Counted from the first letter of the stretch, positions 53,844 to 62,006 are shown. The stretch: DNA of 64,000 nt from Terribacillus sp. DMT04 (GCF_019056395.1 NZ_CP077639.1:1800001-1864000); one strand, 5' to 3'. Made by a program: numbers and translations. Notes: a model not told the origin generated them from the letters alone.

Positions 53844-53870
53844 TATAAAGTTGAACTATATAGTCGAACT
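53824..53870 (+). promoter_or_regulatory. Triple AGTTGAACT repeat, candidate PadR operator
   Basis: AGTTGAACT occurs at 53824-53832 and 53849-53857, and AGTCGAACT at 53862-53870. Each unit is a near-palindrome around its centre base. The last two flank a TATA, making the 10-base palindrome ACTATATAGT (53855-53864). The array spans the padR promoter and leader, the usual place for an autoregulatory operator. Confidence 0.5.
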
Positions 53871-53887
53871 TAATAAAGGGTGATCAT

Positions 53888-54205
53888 ATGAAGCACAAAT
53901 TGTTACCGTTGTCCGAAACAATGCATTACATCTTATTGGCTCTACGTGAACCACTCCATGGTTACGCTGTTATGCAAAAGGTTGAAAAGTTAAGTAACGG
54001 TACTGTTAAGTTAGCAGCTGGTACATTGTACGGTGCGATTGACAACTTAAATAAGCATGGTTGGATTGAACCTGTTGGAGAGCTGGGTCGAAGAAAAGTA
54101 TATATGTTAACTGAAGAAGGAAGTTCAATTTTAAAACTGGAACAAACCAGATTATTGCACATTCTATCACTTTACGAAGGAAGTGAATCAAATGAAGAAA
54201 TTTAA
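53888..54205 (+). CDS. PadR-family transcriptional regulator
   Basis: This is a small winged-helix repressor of 105 residues. The PadR signature is complete: HYILLALREPLHGYAVMQKVE, AAGTLYGAIDNLNKHGWIEPVG and RRKVYMLTEEGSSIL. A short C-terminal helix follows, as in the short PadR-s2 class. AAAGGGTGATC precedes the ATG. The 3' end overlaps the DUF2812 gene by 14 bases, so the two are co-translated. Effectors and targets are unknown; control of its own operon is likely. Confidence 0.88.
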   Translation: MKHKLLPLSETMHYILLALREPLHGYAVMQKVEKLSNGTVKLAAGTLYGAIDNLNKHGWIEPVGELGRRKVYMLTEEGSSILKLEQTRLLHILSLYEGSESNEEI

Positions 54206-54764
54206 TATTTTTTTTGATCTTGAAAAAGAAGAGCAGTGGCTAAACGACCAATTACAGAAAGGCTACTGTTGTACAAATATTAATGCATTAGGGATATACA
54301 CTTTCGAAAAAACCGATAAGAAATATGTGTTGCGATTAGATTACCAAGATTATTTATCCAAGGCAAAGTTCAAACAATATAAAGGAACTTATGAAGATTT
54401 TGGATGGAGCTACGTAAAGAGCCCATGCTGGCTTGGTGGAACTCGATACTGGCAAAAAGAAGGTAATAGTCAAGATGTGATCTTCTCAGATCGCCAATCA
54501 AAACGTAATTATTATAGAAAATTGATGAGTTTTTCAGCTGTTGTTAGCTTCATGCTGATGTTTATTTCATATTTAATTTACCAAGATACAGGTTTCTATT
54601 TTGCTGAGGGTCTTTCCGATTTAAGTGGTTCTTTATTTTGGATAGGGTTTATTTTCGAGATTCCATTTCTGCTTTTAAGCAACCTTCCGCTCATAATACT
54701 TGGTTTCTCTAGTATCAGTTTCTATAAAGCCTATCAAAAGTACTGTATGTTAAAAGAAGCATAA
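54192..54764 (+). CDS. DUF2812 membrane protein paired with PadR
   Basis: This 190-residue protein has unknown function. The N-terminal DUF2812 domain (about 1-110) has the typical FFDLEKEEQWLNDQLQKGY start and the phrase YEDFGWSYV. Membrane helices follow near 118-138 and in the hydrophobic region about 150-182. The ATG at 54192 lies inside the padR 3' end with AAGGAAG 8 bases upstream; a GTG at 54183 is the alternative. Codon use is visibly more AT-rich than in neighbours, which suggests recent transfer of the padR-DUF2812 pair. Such pairs are common in Firmicutes, but the role is not known. Confidence 0.8.
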   Translation: MKKFNIFFDLEKEEQWLNDQLQKGYCCTNINALGIYTFEKTDKKYVLRLDYQDYLSKAKFKQYKGTYEDFGWSYVKSPCWLGGTRYWQKEGNSQDVIFSDRQSKRNYYRKLMSFSAVVSFMLMFISYLIYQDTGFYFAEGLSDLSGSLFWIGFIFEIPFLLLSNLPLIILGFSSISFYKAYQKYCMLKEA

Positions 54765-54862
54765 ATCGGAAAATTAAATTGCATCTGAACTCCCTTTACA
54801 TTTACACGAAATTAGTATCTGTAATTAATAAAAGAGACGCTGAGACACAAGTGTTTTAGATA

Positions 54863-54916
54863 TTTGAAAATCCAAATAATACTGCAGTTAATAGCAGCAT
54901 TGTTTGGATTTTTAAA
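54863..54916. terminator. Bidirectional hairpin between the DUF2812 gene and dinB
   Basis: AAAATCCAAA pairs with TTTGGATTTT and an inner CTGC/GCAG helix extends the stem. T-rich tails exist on both strands. It lies about 50 bases past the dinB stop and 100 past the DUF2812 stop. Nothing else is visible in 54765-54964. Confidence 0.7.
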
Positions 54917-54964
54917 CCACAAAAGCAAGGATGGAAAGCACAGTCCATGTAGCAAGATGATACG

Positions 54965-56197
54965 CTATTTCTTAAAGTCATCCAAAAAATCCTTCTGAAA
55001 GCTTGTGCGCACTTCATCGTCTGAATTTGCTTGCACACGGCGAAATGGATTCTTGCCGAATTTGGAGGTTAAGTCATCTATTGCTTTGTATAACCCCTCT
55101 TTTTCGGCTTCTTTTTCATACGTAAACAGATTCAGCTGTTTGCCGACTTCCTTTTTCTCTGCCACATCAAATACACTGACTCCTAGCAGCCGAATCGGCT
55201 CTCCGTTCCAATGCTTCAGCAATAGTGTTTGGGCATGCTGGAATACTTCATCTGCTGACTCAAGAAAATGATGCAGCTTCATGCTTCTCGTAATGGTTTT
55301 GCGGTCATGATAACGAATCATCAGCTGTATACCTTTTGCGATAGCTTCTTTCCGGTGCATCCGTTTTTCTACACTTTTGCTCAATTGGCTTAACAGTTTA
55401 TCCAGCTCTTTATCATCTGTTGTATCATGGGGAAGTGTTTGAGAACTGCCGATACTTTTAAAGCTGTGCACAGCTTCTGGATCAACAGGTCGGTCGTCTA
55501 TTCCATTTGCCCGATTGGACAGCCGTTCACCGTTCACGCCGAAGATTCGTTTTAACTGGTATTTATCTTTATGTGCTAATTCTCCAATTGTCTGAATCCC
55601 AAGTGTCCGCATCTTCTCTGCTGTCTTTGCTCCGACTCCGTACATTTCCTCTATCGGAAGCGGCCACAGGATAGAAGAAATATCTCTTTTTCTTAAAACA
55701 GTAATGCCAAGCGGTTTCTTCATATCCGACGCCATCTTAGCCAAAAACTTGTTAGGCGCTATTCCTATGCTGCAAGGGAGATCCAATTCTTTCAAAATAC
55801 GTTCCTGAAGCGTTTGAGCAATCTCTAGCGTAGAACCTAAATGAGAGCAATCTGTTACATCCATATATCCTTCATCAATAGAAACGGGCTGAATCATTGG
55901 TGTTACCTCTTGCAGAAGTTTAAACATTTCACTGGAAGCTTTCCGATAGCGATCGAAATTGGGGCGCATGACTAGCAAATCTGGGCATAAGCGGCGTGCT
56001 TCCCACAGCGGCATGGTCGTGCGTACGCCTTTTTTTCTTGCTTCGTAACTGCTTGTTACGACTATGCCTTTCCGTTCAGCTGGATTACCGCAAATAGCTA
56101 ATGGCTTGCCGCGAAGCGATGGATCAAAAGCCATCTCAACCGAAGCATAAAAGCTATTCATATCTACATGAAATATCGCCCTTCCTTTACTCTGCAT
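54965..56197 (-). CDS. dinB: Y-family DNA polymerase IV
   Basis: This translesion polymerase has 410 residues. The catalytic residues are visible in FHVDMNSFYASVE near 9-20 and SIDEGYMDV near 104. The helix-hairpin-helix GVGAKTAEKMRTLGI and a C-terminal little-finger domain follow. A terminal clamp-binding-type QLNLF motif lies near 363. The start at 56197 follows AAAGGAGGAG. Position matches B. subtilis polY1 (yqjH). A LexA-type palindrome directly after the -10 suggests SOS control. Confidence 0.95.
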   Translation of the reverse strand: MQSKGRAIFHVDMNSFYASVEMAFDPSLRGKPLAICGNPAERKGIVVTSSYEARKKGVRTTMPLWEARRLCPDLLVMRPNFDRYRKASSEMFKLLQEVTPMIQPVSIDEGYMDVTDCSHLGSTLEIAQTLQERILKELDLPCSIGIAPNKFLAKMASDMKKPLGITVLRKRDISSILWPLPIEEMYGVGAKTAEKMRTLGIQTIGELAHKDKYQLKRIFGVNGERLSNRANGIDDRPVDPEAVHSFKSIGSSQTLPHDTTDDKELDKLLSQLSKSVEKRMHRKEAIAKGIQLMIRYHDRKTITRSMKLHHFLESADEVFQHAQTLLLKHWNGEPIRLLGVSVFDVAEKKEVGKQLNLFTYEKEAEKEGLYKAIDDLTSKFGKNPFRRVQANSDDEVRTSFQKDFLDDFKK

Positions 56198-56216
56198 GCT
56201 GCTCCTCCTTTCGATG

Positions 56217-56230
56217 CGAACTGTCGTTCT
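56217..56230. promoter_or_regulatory. LexA-type (SOS) operator of dinB
   Basis: CGAACTGTCGTTCT has the perfect core GAACnnnnGTTC of the Bacillus LexA box. It lies between a TATAAT -10 (minus strand, 56231-56236) and the dinB ribosome site, ideal for repression. Only the terminal base departs from full symmetry. Confidence 0.7.
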
Positions 56231-56245
56231 ATTATATCATGTTTA

Positions 56246-56279
56246 CAAAATAAATAGGAGGCATAGAGCCTCCTATCTT
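56246..56279 (-). terminator. Rho-independent terminator after the M20 peptidase gene
   Basis: A stem GATAGGAGGC/GCCTCCTATT has a short loop and a T-rich tail (TATTTTG) on the minus strand. Confidence 0.8.
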
Positions 56280-56281
56280 CA

Positions 56282-57409
56282 TTAGCTGTTGGCAACTTCC
56301 TGAATGATTGCCGCAACCATTTCTGCGGTCTTAACCAACTCCGTTACCGGTATTCGTTCATTTGTCGTGTGAATGTCTTCGTAACCGACAGACAAGTTTA
56401 CTGTTGGAATGCCAAATCCAGCAATAACATTGGCATCACTTCCACCGCCGCTTTGTGTCAGCTTACTTTCCCGGCCAATTGTTTTGGCTGCACTGCGCGC
56501 AACTTCGACAACGCGGTCACCTGCTTGCTGCTTGTAGCCTGGATACATAATTTTGACGTCTACATCTGCGCGGCCGCCAAACTCTTCAGCCGTTTGTTCG
56601 AATGCTTGCTTCATTTTTTGAACTTGTAGTTCCATCTTGCTCGTTTCTAGTGATCTGGCTTCTGCTAAGATTTCCACATAATCGCATACGATATTTGTTT
56701 GCTTCCCGCCTGCAAAGCTGCCGATATTTGCTGTCGTTTCTTCATCAATGCGGCCGAGCGGCATTTTTGAGATCGCTTTGGCTGCCAATGTGATTGCAGA
56801 GATGCCTTTTTCAGGCGCTACTCCTGCATGCGCGGTTTTGCCGTGAATCTTTGCAAGCAGCTTTGCTTGCGTTGGTGCTGCCACGACAATATCTCCAACC
56901 GAACCGTCACTATCAATCGCGTAACCGAATGATGCCTTCACCAGTGACGAATCAAGCGCCCGGCTGCCGACAAGACCCGACTCCTCACCTGCTGTAATAA
57001 TAAATTGAACAGTGCCATGCGGCAGCTTCTGTTCATTATACACTTGCACTGTTTCAAGTATTGCTGCAAGACCAGCTTTGTCATCTGCACCTAAAATTGT
57101 AGAACCGTCACTCGTAATATAGCCGTCCTTGATTTGCGGTTTAATGCCTTTGCCAGGAACAACAGTGTCCATGTGAGAGGTAAAGTAGATGTTCTCTTTT
57201 CCTTCAACTGTGCCTTCCCATGTGCAAATCAGATTGTTAGCTCCGTGACCTGTCTTCTCCATGGAATTATCTTCTTGAACATGAACACCTAAATCCGTGA
57301 ATTTCTTTTTCAGAACTTTTGCGATTTCTTGTTCTTCGCCAGTTTCGGAATCCACTTGAACGAGTTCTAAGAATGTTTCAATTAAACGATCTTCGTTTAC
57401 TTTTATCAT
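56282..57409 (-). CDS. yqjE: M20-family peptidase (PepT/YqjE type)
   Basis: This is a cytosolic zinc-dependent aminopeptidase of the tripeptidase-like group. The 375-residue protein has the metal and catalytic segments FTSHMDTVVPGKG near 78, TILGADDKAGLAAILE near 108, and ITAGEESGLVGSRAL near 140. A dimerisation domain (180-290) and a final His region (YEDIHTTNERIP) follow. PepT and YqjE-like proteins are close; context favours YqjE. Substrate is not known. Confidence 0.9.
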   Translation of the reverse strand: MIKVNEDRLIETFLELVQVDSETGEEQEIAKVLKKKFTDLGVHVQEDNSMEKTGHGANNLICTWEGTVEGKENIYFTSHMDTVVPGKGIKPQIKDGYITSDGSTILGADDKAGLAAILETVQVYNEQKLPHGTVQFIITAGEESGLVGSRALDSSLVKASFGYAIDSDGSVGDIVVAAPTQAKLLAKIHGKTAHAGVAPEKGISAITLAAKAISKMPLGRIDEETTANIGSFAGGKQTNIVCDYVEILAEARSLETSKMELQVQKMKQAFEQTAEEFGGRADVDVKIMYPGYKQQAGDRVVEVARSAAKTIGRESKLTQSGGGSDANVIAGFGIPTVNLSVGYEDIHTTNERIPVTELVKTAEMVAAIIQEVANS

Positions 57410-57443
57410 AATTATGTACTCCTATCTGTCTATTGGTTTCTCC

Positions 57444-57472
57444 TTGTCCCCTTACCCGCTTCCCTGTACAAT
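57444..57472 (+). promoter_or_regulatory. Sigma-A promoter of the Prli42-like miniprotein
   Basis: TTGTCC (57444-57449), exactly 17 bases, then TACAAT (57467-57472). It lies about 32 bases ahead of the miniprotein ATG. Confidence 0.6.
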
Positions 57473-57504
57473 GTACATAAACAGATAAGGGGGCTTTTAC
57501 TGCA

Positions 57505-57627
57505 ATGGCTAATCAGAAGAAAAAAAGATCCAAGCAAAGTATCGCCATGAAATTCATGGTTTACTTGATGATATTCACGATGCTAATCTCCACATTAGCA
57601 ATCACAATGAGCTATTTTGTCTTCTAG
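57505..57627 (+). CDS. Prli42-like (DUF4044-type) membrane miniprotein, 40 aa
   Basis: This 40-residue protein has a strongly basic N-terminus (ANQKKKRSKQS) and one membrane helix (FMVYLMIFTMLISTLAITMSYF). The pattern matches Prli42, a miniprotein that anchors the stressosome to the membrane in Listeria, and the wider DUF4044 group of Firmicutes. AGGGGG lies upstream at a slightly long spacing (11 bases). A stressosome link here is inferred by similarity only; no rsb genes are in the window. Its 3' end overlaps the convergent L,D-transpeptidase gene by 26 bases. Confidence 0.72.
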   Translation: MANQKKKRSKQSIAMKFMVYLMIFTMLISTLAITMSYFVF

Positions 57628-58141
57628 GAGACAAAATAGCTCCATCTTCTCTGCCAATCTCCTCGAATGATTTTCCATTTGTAACAATGTGTACCTTTGT
57701 TCCGACGGGTATTTGTTCGTACAATTCTTCCACGTCTTTATTTTGCATTCGGATGCAGCCAGCTGATACACTTCTTCCTATTGACTCCGGCCTGTTCGTT
57801 CCATGAATACCGTACGTCCGGCCTTGTGTGTCTTTTGCATTAAAACCGATCCATCTGCTTCCAAGCGGATTATCTTCGTCACCGCCAGCGATGCCCTTTT
57901 TTGTATACGAAGGGTATTTTGTCTTGAATAACGTCATGAATAATCCTTCTGGGGTTGACTCGGCTGTTTTGCCGGTAGCCACAGGATAGATTTTTACAAC
58001 TTCCCCATCGTCTACGAGTGCAAGCTGGTTCGTCGTCTTGTTTACAATGATAAGCGGCCTGCCCGGCATGGGATTTTCACCAAACGGCCATAGCGGTGAC
58101 AAGATTAATACACATGTAAAAGCCAGCAGAAATACACGCAT
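57602..58141 (-). CDS. L,D-transpeptidase (YkuD domain)
   Basis: This enzyme cross-links or modifies peptidoglycan at the outer face of the membrane. The 179-residue protein has a signal anchor (about 1-19) and a YkuD catalytic domain. The signature GIHGTNRPESIGRSVSAGCIRM (near 112-133) contains the catalytic cysteine and histidine. It lacks the LysM domain of B. subtilis YkuD. The last nine codons overlap the Prli42-like gene on the other strand. It follows yqjA by 32 bases on the same strand. Confidence 0.88.
   Translation of the reverse strand: MRVFLLAFTCVLILSPLWPFGENPMPGRPLIIVNKTTNQLALVDDGEVVKIYPVATGKTAESTPEGLFMTLFKTKYPSYTKKGIAGGDEDNPLGSRWIGFNAKDTQGRTYGIHGTNRPESIGRSVSAGCIRMQNKDVEELYEQIPVGTKVHIVTNGKSFEEIGREDGAILSPRRQNSSL
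57609..57642. repeat. 13-bp perfect inverted repeat at overlapping gene ends
   Basis: GAGCTATTTTGTC and GACAAAATAGCTC flank an 8-base loop, across the stop of the Prli42-like gene and inside the L,D-transpeptidase coding end. No T-run follows on either strand, so it is not a standard terminator. Confidence 0.7.
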
Positions 58142-58173
58142 AAAAGCACGATCCCTTCTAGGTGATAATGCTT

Positions 58174-59157
58174 TTAGTGTTGCTCTATCTGTCTATTTCT
58201 ATGTTGCAGATCGCTTTCTTTGAATGTTTGCTTTAATTTTAAATAATTTTCCATCTCATACAGCAGCTGAAACAGATGTGCTCTTGTTTCAAATTCTTCT
58301 CTTGTTTTTGGAAGCGGATCTTTATCGAAAGATTGTCGTAACGATTCTAATTCGTCTAGAAATAAAACGGCTGTATTCCCAGGATGGACAGAGTCTGCCA
58401 GCCCAAAATAAAAATGAGCTAATCGATCGCATTGCGAATACGATGTTTCTGGAAGCCGGCTTACTAGCGGCAGAATGCGTTTTAAGATGGCAAATTGGTT
58501 TGTACGCATTTCAAAATAATCGTAATACGGATGTTCCGACCGCAGTACATGATTTTCAACGTCACGTCCTACGAGCTGATTTGCTTCCTTAAGAATTTTC
58601 TCTGTCTTGGCAATCTCTTCGCCAGACCACGCTTGGTCTCCTTCTTTTAAATACGTTGCAATCTCTTTCAGTATTTTCGCGAAATTACGTTCCAGTGCAA
58701 TCTGTTTTCGCCGAATGGTAGCCTCTAGGCTTGGCATATAAAGATTTACAAGTAACGCAATCCCGATTCCTACTGCTATTAAAATAAGTTCATTTATAAC
58801 CAAATCAACAGTAATATTACCGGCACTGTATAAATGCAGAATGATAACGGAACTGGATACAATACCAGGTGAAACGCGCAGCGAAACTGTTATCGGAATA
58901 AACAAAAGCAGCAGAATGCCAATACTGAATGGATAGAAACCGATTGTCTCGAACAGCAGAAAGGAAAGTACAATCGCCAGCAGACAGGCTGCTATACGAT
59001 GCCAAGCGGCTAGGAAAGATTTCTTTCTTGTGATTTGTGTGCAGAGTATGGTCAGTATGCCTGCCGATACACTGTTATCCAGCTGCAATAGTTCTGCAAT
59101 CCAAATCGCAAGGGGTGTTCCTACCGCAGTTTTAATTGTACGATAGCCTATTTTCAC
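58174..59157 (-). CDS. yqjA: Aromatic acid exporter-like membrane protein (YqjA, FUSC-like)
   Basis: This 327-residue protein has an N-terminal half with about six membrane helices (KTAVGTPLAIWIAELLQLDN, ITVSLRVSPGIVSSSVI) and a long soluble helical C-terminal domain (about 140-327). This is the layout of the aromatic acid exporter/DUF939 family. The transported compound is unknown. I chose the GTG at 59157, 7 bases after GAGGAG; the frame to 59205 runs into the brxB terminator. Confidence 0.82.
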   Translation of the reverse strand: MKIGYRTIKTAVGTPLAIWIAELLQLDNSVSAGILTILCTQITRKKSFLAAWHRIAACLLAIVLSFLLFETIGFYPFSIGILLLLFIPITVSLRVSPGIVSSSVIILHLYSAGNITVDLVINELILIAVGIGIALLVNLYMPSLEATIRRKQIALERNFAKILKEIATYLKEGDQAWSGEEIAKTEKILKEANQLVGRDVENHVLRSEHPYYDYFEMRTNQFAILKRILPLVSRLPETSYSQCDRLAHFYFGLADSVHPGNTAVLFLDELESLRQSFDKDPLPKTREEFETRAHLFQLLYEMENYLKLKQTFKESDLQHRNRQIEQH

Positions 59158-59171
59158 TTTGGTGCTCCTCG

Positions 59172-59228
59172 TTAAAAAATAATCAAAAGCAGAATAGTCC
59201 CGCATCCAAAGGATGGGGACTACTGCTT
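59172..59228 (-). terminator. Rho-independent terminator after brxB
   Basis: A long imperfect stem (AGCAGTAGTCCCC-ATCC with GGAT-GCGGGACTATTCTGCT) is followed by TTTTGATTATTTTTT on the minus strand. Confidence 0.88.
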
Positions 59229-59661
59229 ATACTTCTTTGCAGTGCTCGTCGAACAATGACTGCAATTTATTGACAACTTCCATCGGTTCATGACCTTCGA
59301 TATCATGACGCTCAATCATCGTGACGATTTCGCCGTCTTTCATGAAAGCAAAGGATGGAGAGCTTGGCGGGAATCCTGTAAAATATTCACGCGCTTTTGC
59401 AGTCGCATCTTTGTCTTGACCTGCAAACACAGTCACAAGCTGATCCGGGCGTTTATCATAGTGAAGACTATGCGCTGCTGCAGGACGAGCAATGCCGCCT
59501 GCACAGCCACAGACACTATTGACCATAACGAGTGTTGTACCTTCTTTCTTCAAGGTACTGTCCACTTCCTCCGGTGTCGTCATTTCGACATAACCTGCAT
59601 CTGTCAGGTCTTTTCTCGCTGTTGTTACAATATCGTTCATAAACATTCTGAAATCAGCCAT
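59227..59661 (-). CDS. brxB: Bacilliredoxin BrxB (YqiW)
   Basis: This thioredoxin-fold protein removes bacillithiol from S-bacillithiolated proteins. The 144-residue protein has the unusual CGC active site in [14 protein letters not shown] (near 52-54), which marks the BrxA/BrxB family. [14 protein letters not shown] is a further conserved segment. Its partner reductase, the Bdr-type protein, is encoded at 10718-11695 in this window. TTGAAA-N17-TACACT lies upstream as its promoter. Confidence 0.94.
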   Translation of the reverse strand: MADFRMFMNDIVTTARKDLTDAGYVEMTTPEEVDSTLKKEGTTLVMVNSVCGCAGGIARPAAAHSLHYDKRPDQLVTVFAGQDKDATAKAREYFTGFPPSSPSFAFMKDGEIVTMIERHDIEGHEPMEVVNKLQSLFDEHCKEV

Positions 59662-59690
59662 TGCTATTCCTCCCCTTTTACACTAGTTCA

Positions 59691-59719
59691 AGTGTATCAG
59701 CAAATTTAGCTTCTTTCAA
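59691..59719 (-). promoter_or_regulatory. Sigma-A promoter of brxB
   Basis: On the minus strand TTGAAA (59714-59719), 17 bases, then TACACT (59691-59696), 30 bases upstream of the brxB ATG. It lies between brxB and the end of bkdB. Confidence 0.6.
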
Positions 59720-59734
59720 TTTCTAAAGACTCCC

Positions 59735-61012
59735 TTAATAGACTGGCATTGTAGATTCAGATATATTTTCGAGAACCTCTTTTATTCTAGCCATAAATTG
59801 ACCGCAAATAAGTCCGTCCAATACGCGGTGATCAAGACTCAAACATAAATTCACCATATCGCGCGCTGCAAGCATGTCATTAATAATTACCGGACGTTTG
59901 ACGATGGACTCTACTTGTAGAATGGCCGCTTGCGGATGATTAATAATCCCCATGCTTTGGACAGAACCAAAGGAGCCCGTATTATTAACCGTAAATGTAC
60001 CGCCCTGCATGTCAGCTGCTGTCAGCTTGCCAGTTCGCGCTTTGCTTGCAAGAGAAGTAATTTGTTTCGCGATTCCTTTCACACTCAAGTCGTCTGCTGA
60101 TTGAATGACCGGAACGAACAGCTCTTGCTCTTTTGCTACTGCGATCGAAATGTTCACGTCATCATGCTGTATGATTTTATCTCCTGCCCAAGAGCTATTC
60201 AGCTGCGGAAATTCTTTTAACGCTTGTGCAACGGCTTTGACGAAGAAAGAGAAGAACGTAAGTGAATAGCCTTCTTTTGCTTTAAATGCATCTTTTACTT
60301 TGTTTCGATAGTTAACCAATTCCGTTACGTCTACTTCTACCATCATCCATGCATGCGGTATTTCCGTAGCAGCTTTAACCATGTTATTAGCAATGGCTTT
60401 ACGGACTCCTGTAACTGGAATCGCCGCACCTGAAGCTGATGCTTCTCTCACTGGCGCTGATGCTGCTGGCTGTTCTGCGGCCGCCGGTGCAGTAGCTTGC
60501 GTTTCTGGCTCTGATTTAGCTTGCGCTTGCGGCTTCTCACCGGAGGCAATCACTGCTTCCACATCTTTCCGCGTGATTCGACCGCCTTTTCCGCTGCCGT
60601 CTATAGCGGAAAGATCCAAGTCATGCTCTTGTGCGAGCCGCATAACAGCAGGTGAATACCGTGCTTTCATCGCTGTTTCTCCAGCTGTTTGCTTCGCTGG
60701 CTCCTCAGCAGACGCAGCGTTGCCAGATGGAACAGAAGCAGTTTCTTGCTGCTGCGCTTCTCCTGTATCCTCTGTCTCAATGGAACAAATGAGTGCTCCT
60801 ACTTCGACTGTATCTCCTTCTGCTACTGTTAATACCTTGATGATACCTGTGAAAGAGCTGGGAATTTCCGCGTTAACCTTATCGGTCATCACTTCTGCAA
60901 TGGCATCATATTTACTGACTTTGTCACCAGGTTGGACAAGCCATGTACTGATTGTACCTTCTGTTACACTCTCGCCAAGCTTCGGCATTAATATCTTTTC
61001 TATCGTCATCAT
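59735..61012 (-). CDS. bkdB: Branched-chain 2-oxoacid dehydrogenase E2 (dihydrolipoyl acyltransferase)
   Basis: This is the core subunit of the branched-chain 2-oxoacid dehydrogenase complex, which makes branched acyl-CoA starters for iso and anteiso fatty acids. The 425-residue protein has a lipoyl domain with the lipoylated Lys in EVMTDKVNAEIP near 45 and an Ala/Pro/Gln-rich linker. A peripheral-subunit-binding domain (YSPAVMRLAQEHDLDL) follows. The catalytic domain contains SLDHRVLDG near 395. Two adjacent ATGs are possible starts. It is the last gene of the operon. Confidence 0.95.
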   Translation of the reverse strand: MMTIEKILMPKLGESVTEGTISTWLVQPGDKVSKYDAIAEVMTDKVNAEIPSSFTGIIKVLTVAEGDTVEVGALICSIETEDTGEAQQQETASVPSGNAASAEEPAKQTAGETAMKARYSPAVMRLAQEHDLDLSAIDGSGKGGRITRKDVEAVIASGEKPQAQAKSEPETQATAPAAAEQPAASAPVREASASGAAIPVTGVRKAIANNMVKAATEIPHAWMMVEVDVTELVNYRNKVKDAFKAKEGYSLTFFSFFVKAVAQALKEFPQLNSSWAGDKIIQHDDVNISIAVAKEQELFVPVIQSADDLSVKGIAKQITSLASKARTGKLTAADMQGGTFTVNNTGSFGSVQSMGIINHPQAAILQVESIVKRPVIINDMLAARDMVNLCLSLDHRVLDGLICGQFMARIKEVLENISESTMPVY

Positions 61013-61022
61013 TACACCTCGT

Positions 61023-62006
61023 TTAATATTCCGCTAGTTCGCGCATGCTAGCTTCTACTTTGGCAGGATTGACCATGAAGTATTTTTCCGTACTAGGCGC
61101 ATATGGCATAGCAGGAACATCTGGTGCAGCTAGCCGCTGTATTGGTGCATCCAAGTCGAAGAGGCAGTTTTCTCCAATGATTGCAGCAACTTCTCCAATA
61201 ATGGAGCCTTCTTTATTATCCTCTGTGATTAGCAGCACTTTTCCTGTTTTAGAAGCAGCCTCGATAATTGCTTCTTTATCCAGTGGATAAACAGTCCGCA
61301 AATCAAGAATATGTGCTTCAATGCCTTCAGCTGCTAGCTTTTCAGCCGCCTGCAGAGCAAAATGAACACATAATCCGTAAGTAATGACCGTAATATCAGA
61401 ACCTTCTCGTTTAACATCAGCTTTGCCTATTGGCAGCGTGTAGGATTCTGTCGGTACTTCCCCTTTAATGAGGCGGTAAGCTCGTTTATGCTCGAAGAAC
61501 AAGACCGGATCGGGATCTTGAATCGCTGCTTTTAGAAGCCCTTTTGCATCATAAGGTGTAGAAGGCATCACAATTTTCAATCCGGGCTGGTTGGCAAATA
61601 CTGCCTCTACAGATTGAGAATGATACAAAGCACCATGTACACCGCCGCCATACGGCGCGCGAATAGTTACCGGGCAAGTCCAGTCATTATTGGAACGGTA
61701 GCGGATTTTAGCTGCTTCCGAGACGATCTGGTTTACTGCCGGCATAATAAAGTCAGCAAATTGCATTTCTGCAATTGGCTTCAAACCGTACATTGCTGCG
61801 CCAATTGCTACACCAGCGATCGCTGATTCAGCCAGTGGTGCATCTAATGTGCGCTCCTCCCCGAATTGATCATATAAGCCGTCGGTAGCGCGGAATACAC
61901 CGCCTCGTTTTCCGACATCTTCTCCTAATACAAATACTTTTTCATCTGCTTCCATCTCTTCGCGCATTGCTTGCGTGATTGCTTGGATATAAGACATTAC
62001 TGGCAT
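61023..62006 (-). CDS. bkdAB: Branched-chain 2-oxoacid dehydrogenase E1 beta
   Basis: This is the beta subunit of the thiamine-diphosphate decarboxylase. The 327-residue protein has FVLGEDVGKRGGVFRAT near 25, QFADFIMPAVNQIVSEAAKIRYRS near 80 and the C-terminal transketolase-fold part. It pairs with bkdAA, ends 10 bases before bkdB and starts 12 bases after bkdAA. Length is normal. Confidence 0.96.
   Translation of the reverse strand: MPVMSYIQAITQAMREEMEADEKVFVLGEDVGKRGGVFRATDGLYDQFGEERTLDAPLAESAIAGVAIGAAMYGLKPIAEMQFADFIMPAVNQIVSEAAKIRYRSNNDWTCPVTIRAPYGGGVHGALYHSQSVEAVFANQPGLKIVMPSTPYDAKGLLKAAIQDPDPVLFFEHKRAYRLIKGEVPTESYTLPIGKADVKREGSDITVITYGLCVHFALQAAEKLAAEGIEAHILDLRTVYPLDKEAIIEAASKTGKVLLITEDNKEGSIIGEVAAIIGENCLFDLDAPIQRLAAPDVPAMPYAPSTEKYFMVNPAKVEASMRELAEY

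Noticed and set aside
60381-61037. 218-residue plus-strand frame
   Set aside because: It lies wholly antisense to bkdB. The Ala/Ser-rich product mirrors the Ala/Pro/Gln-rich linker of the real gene.
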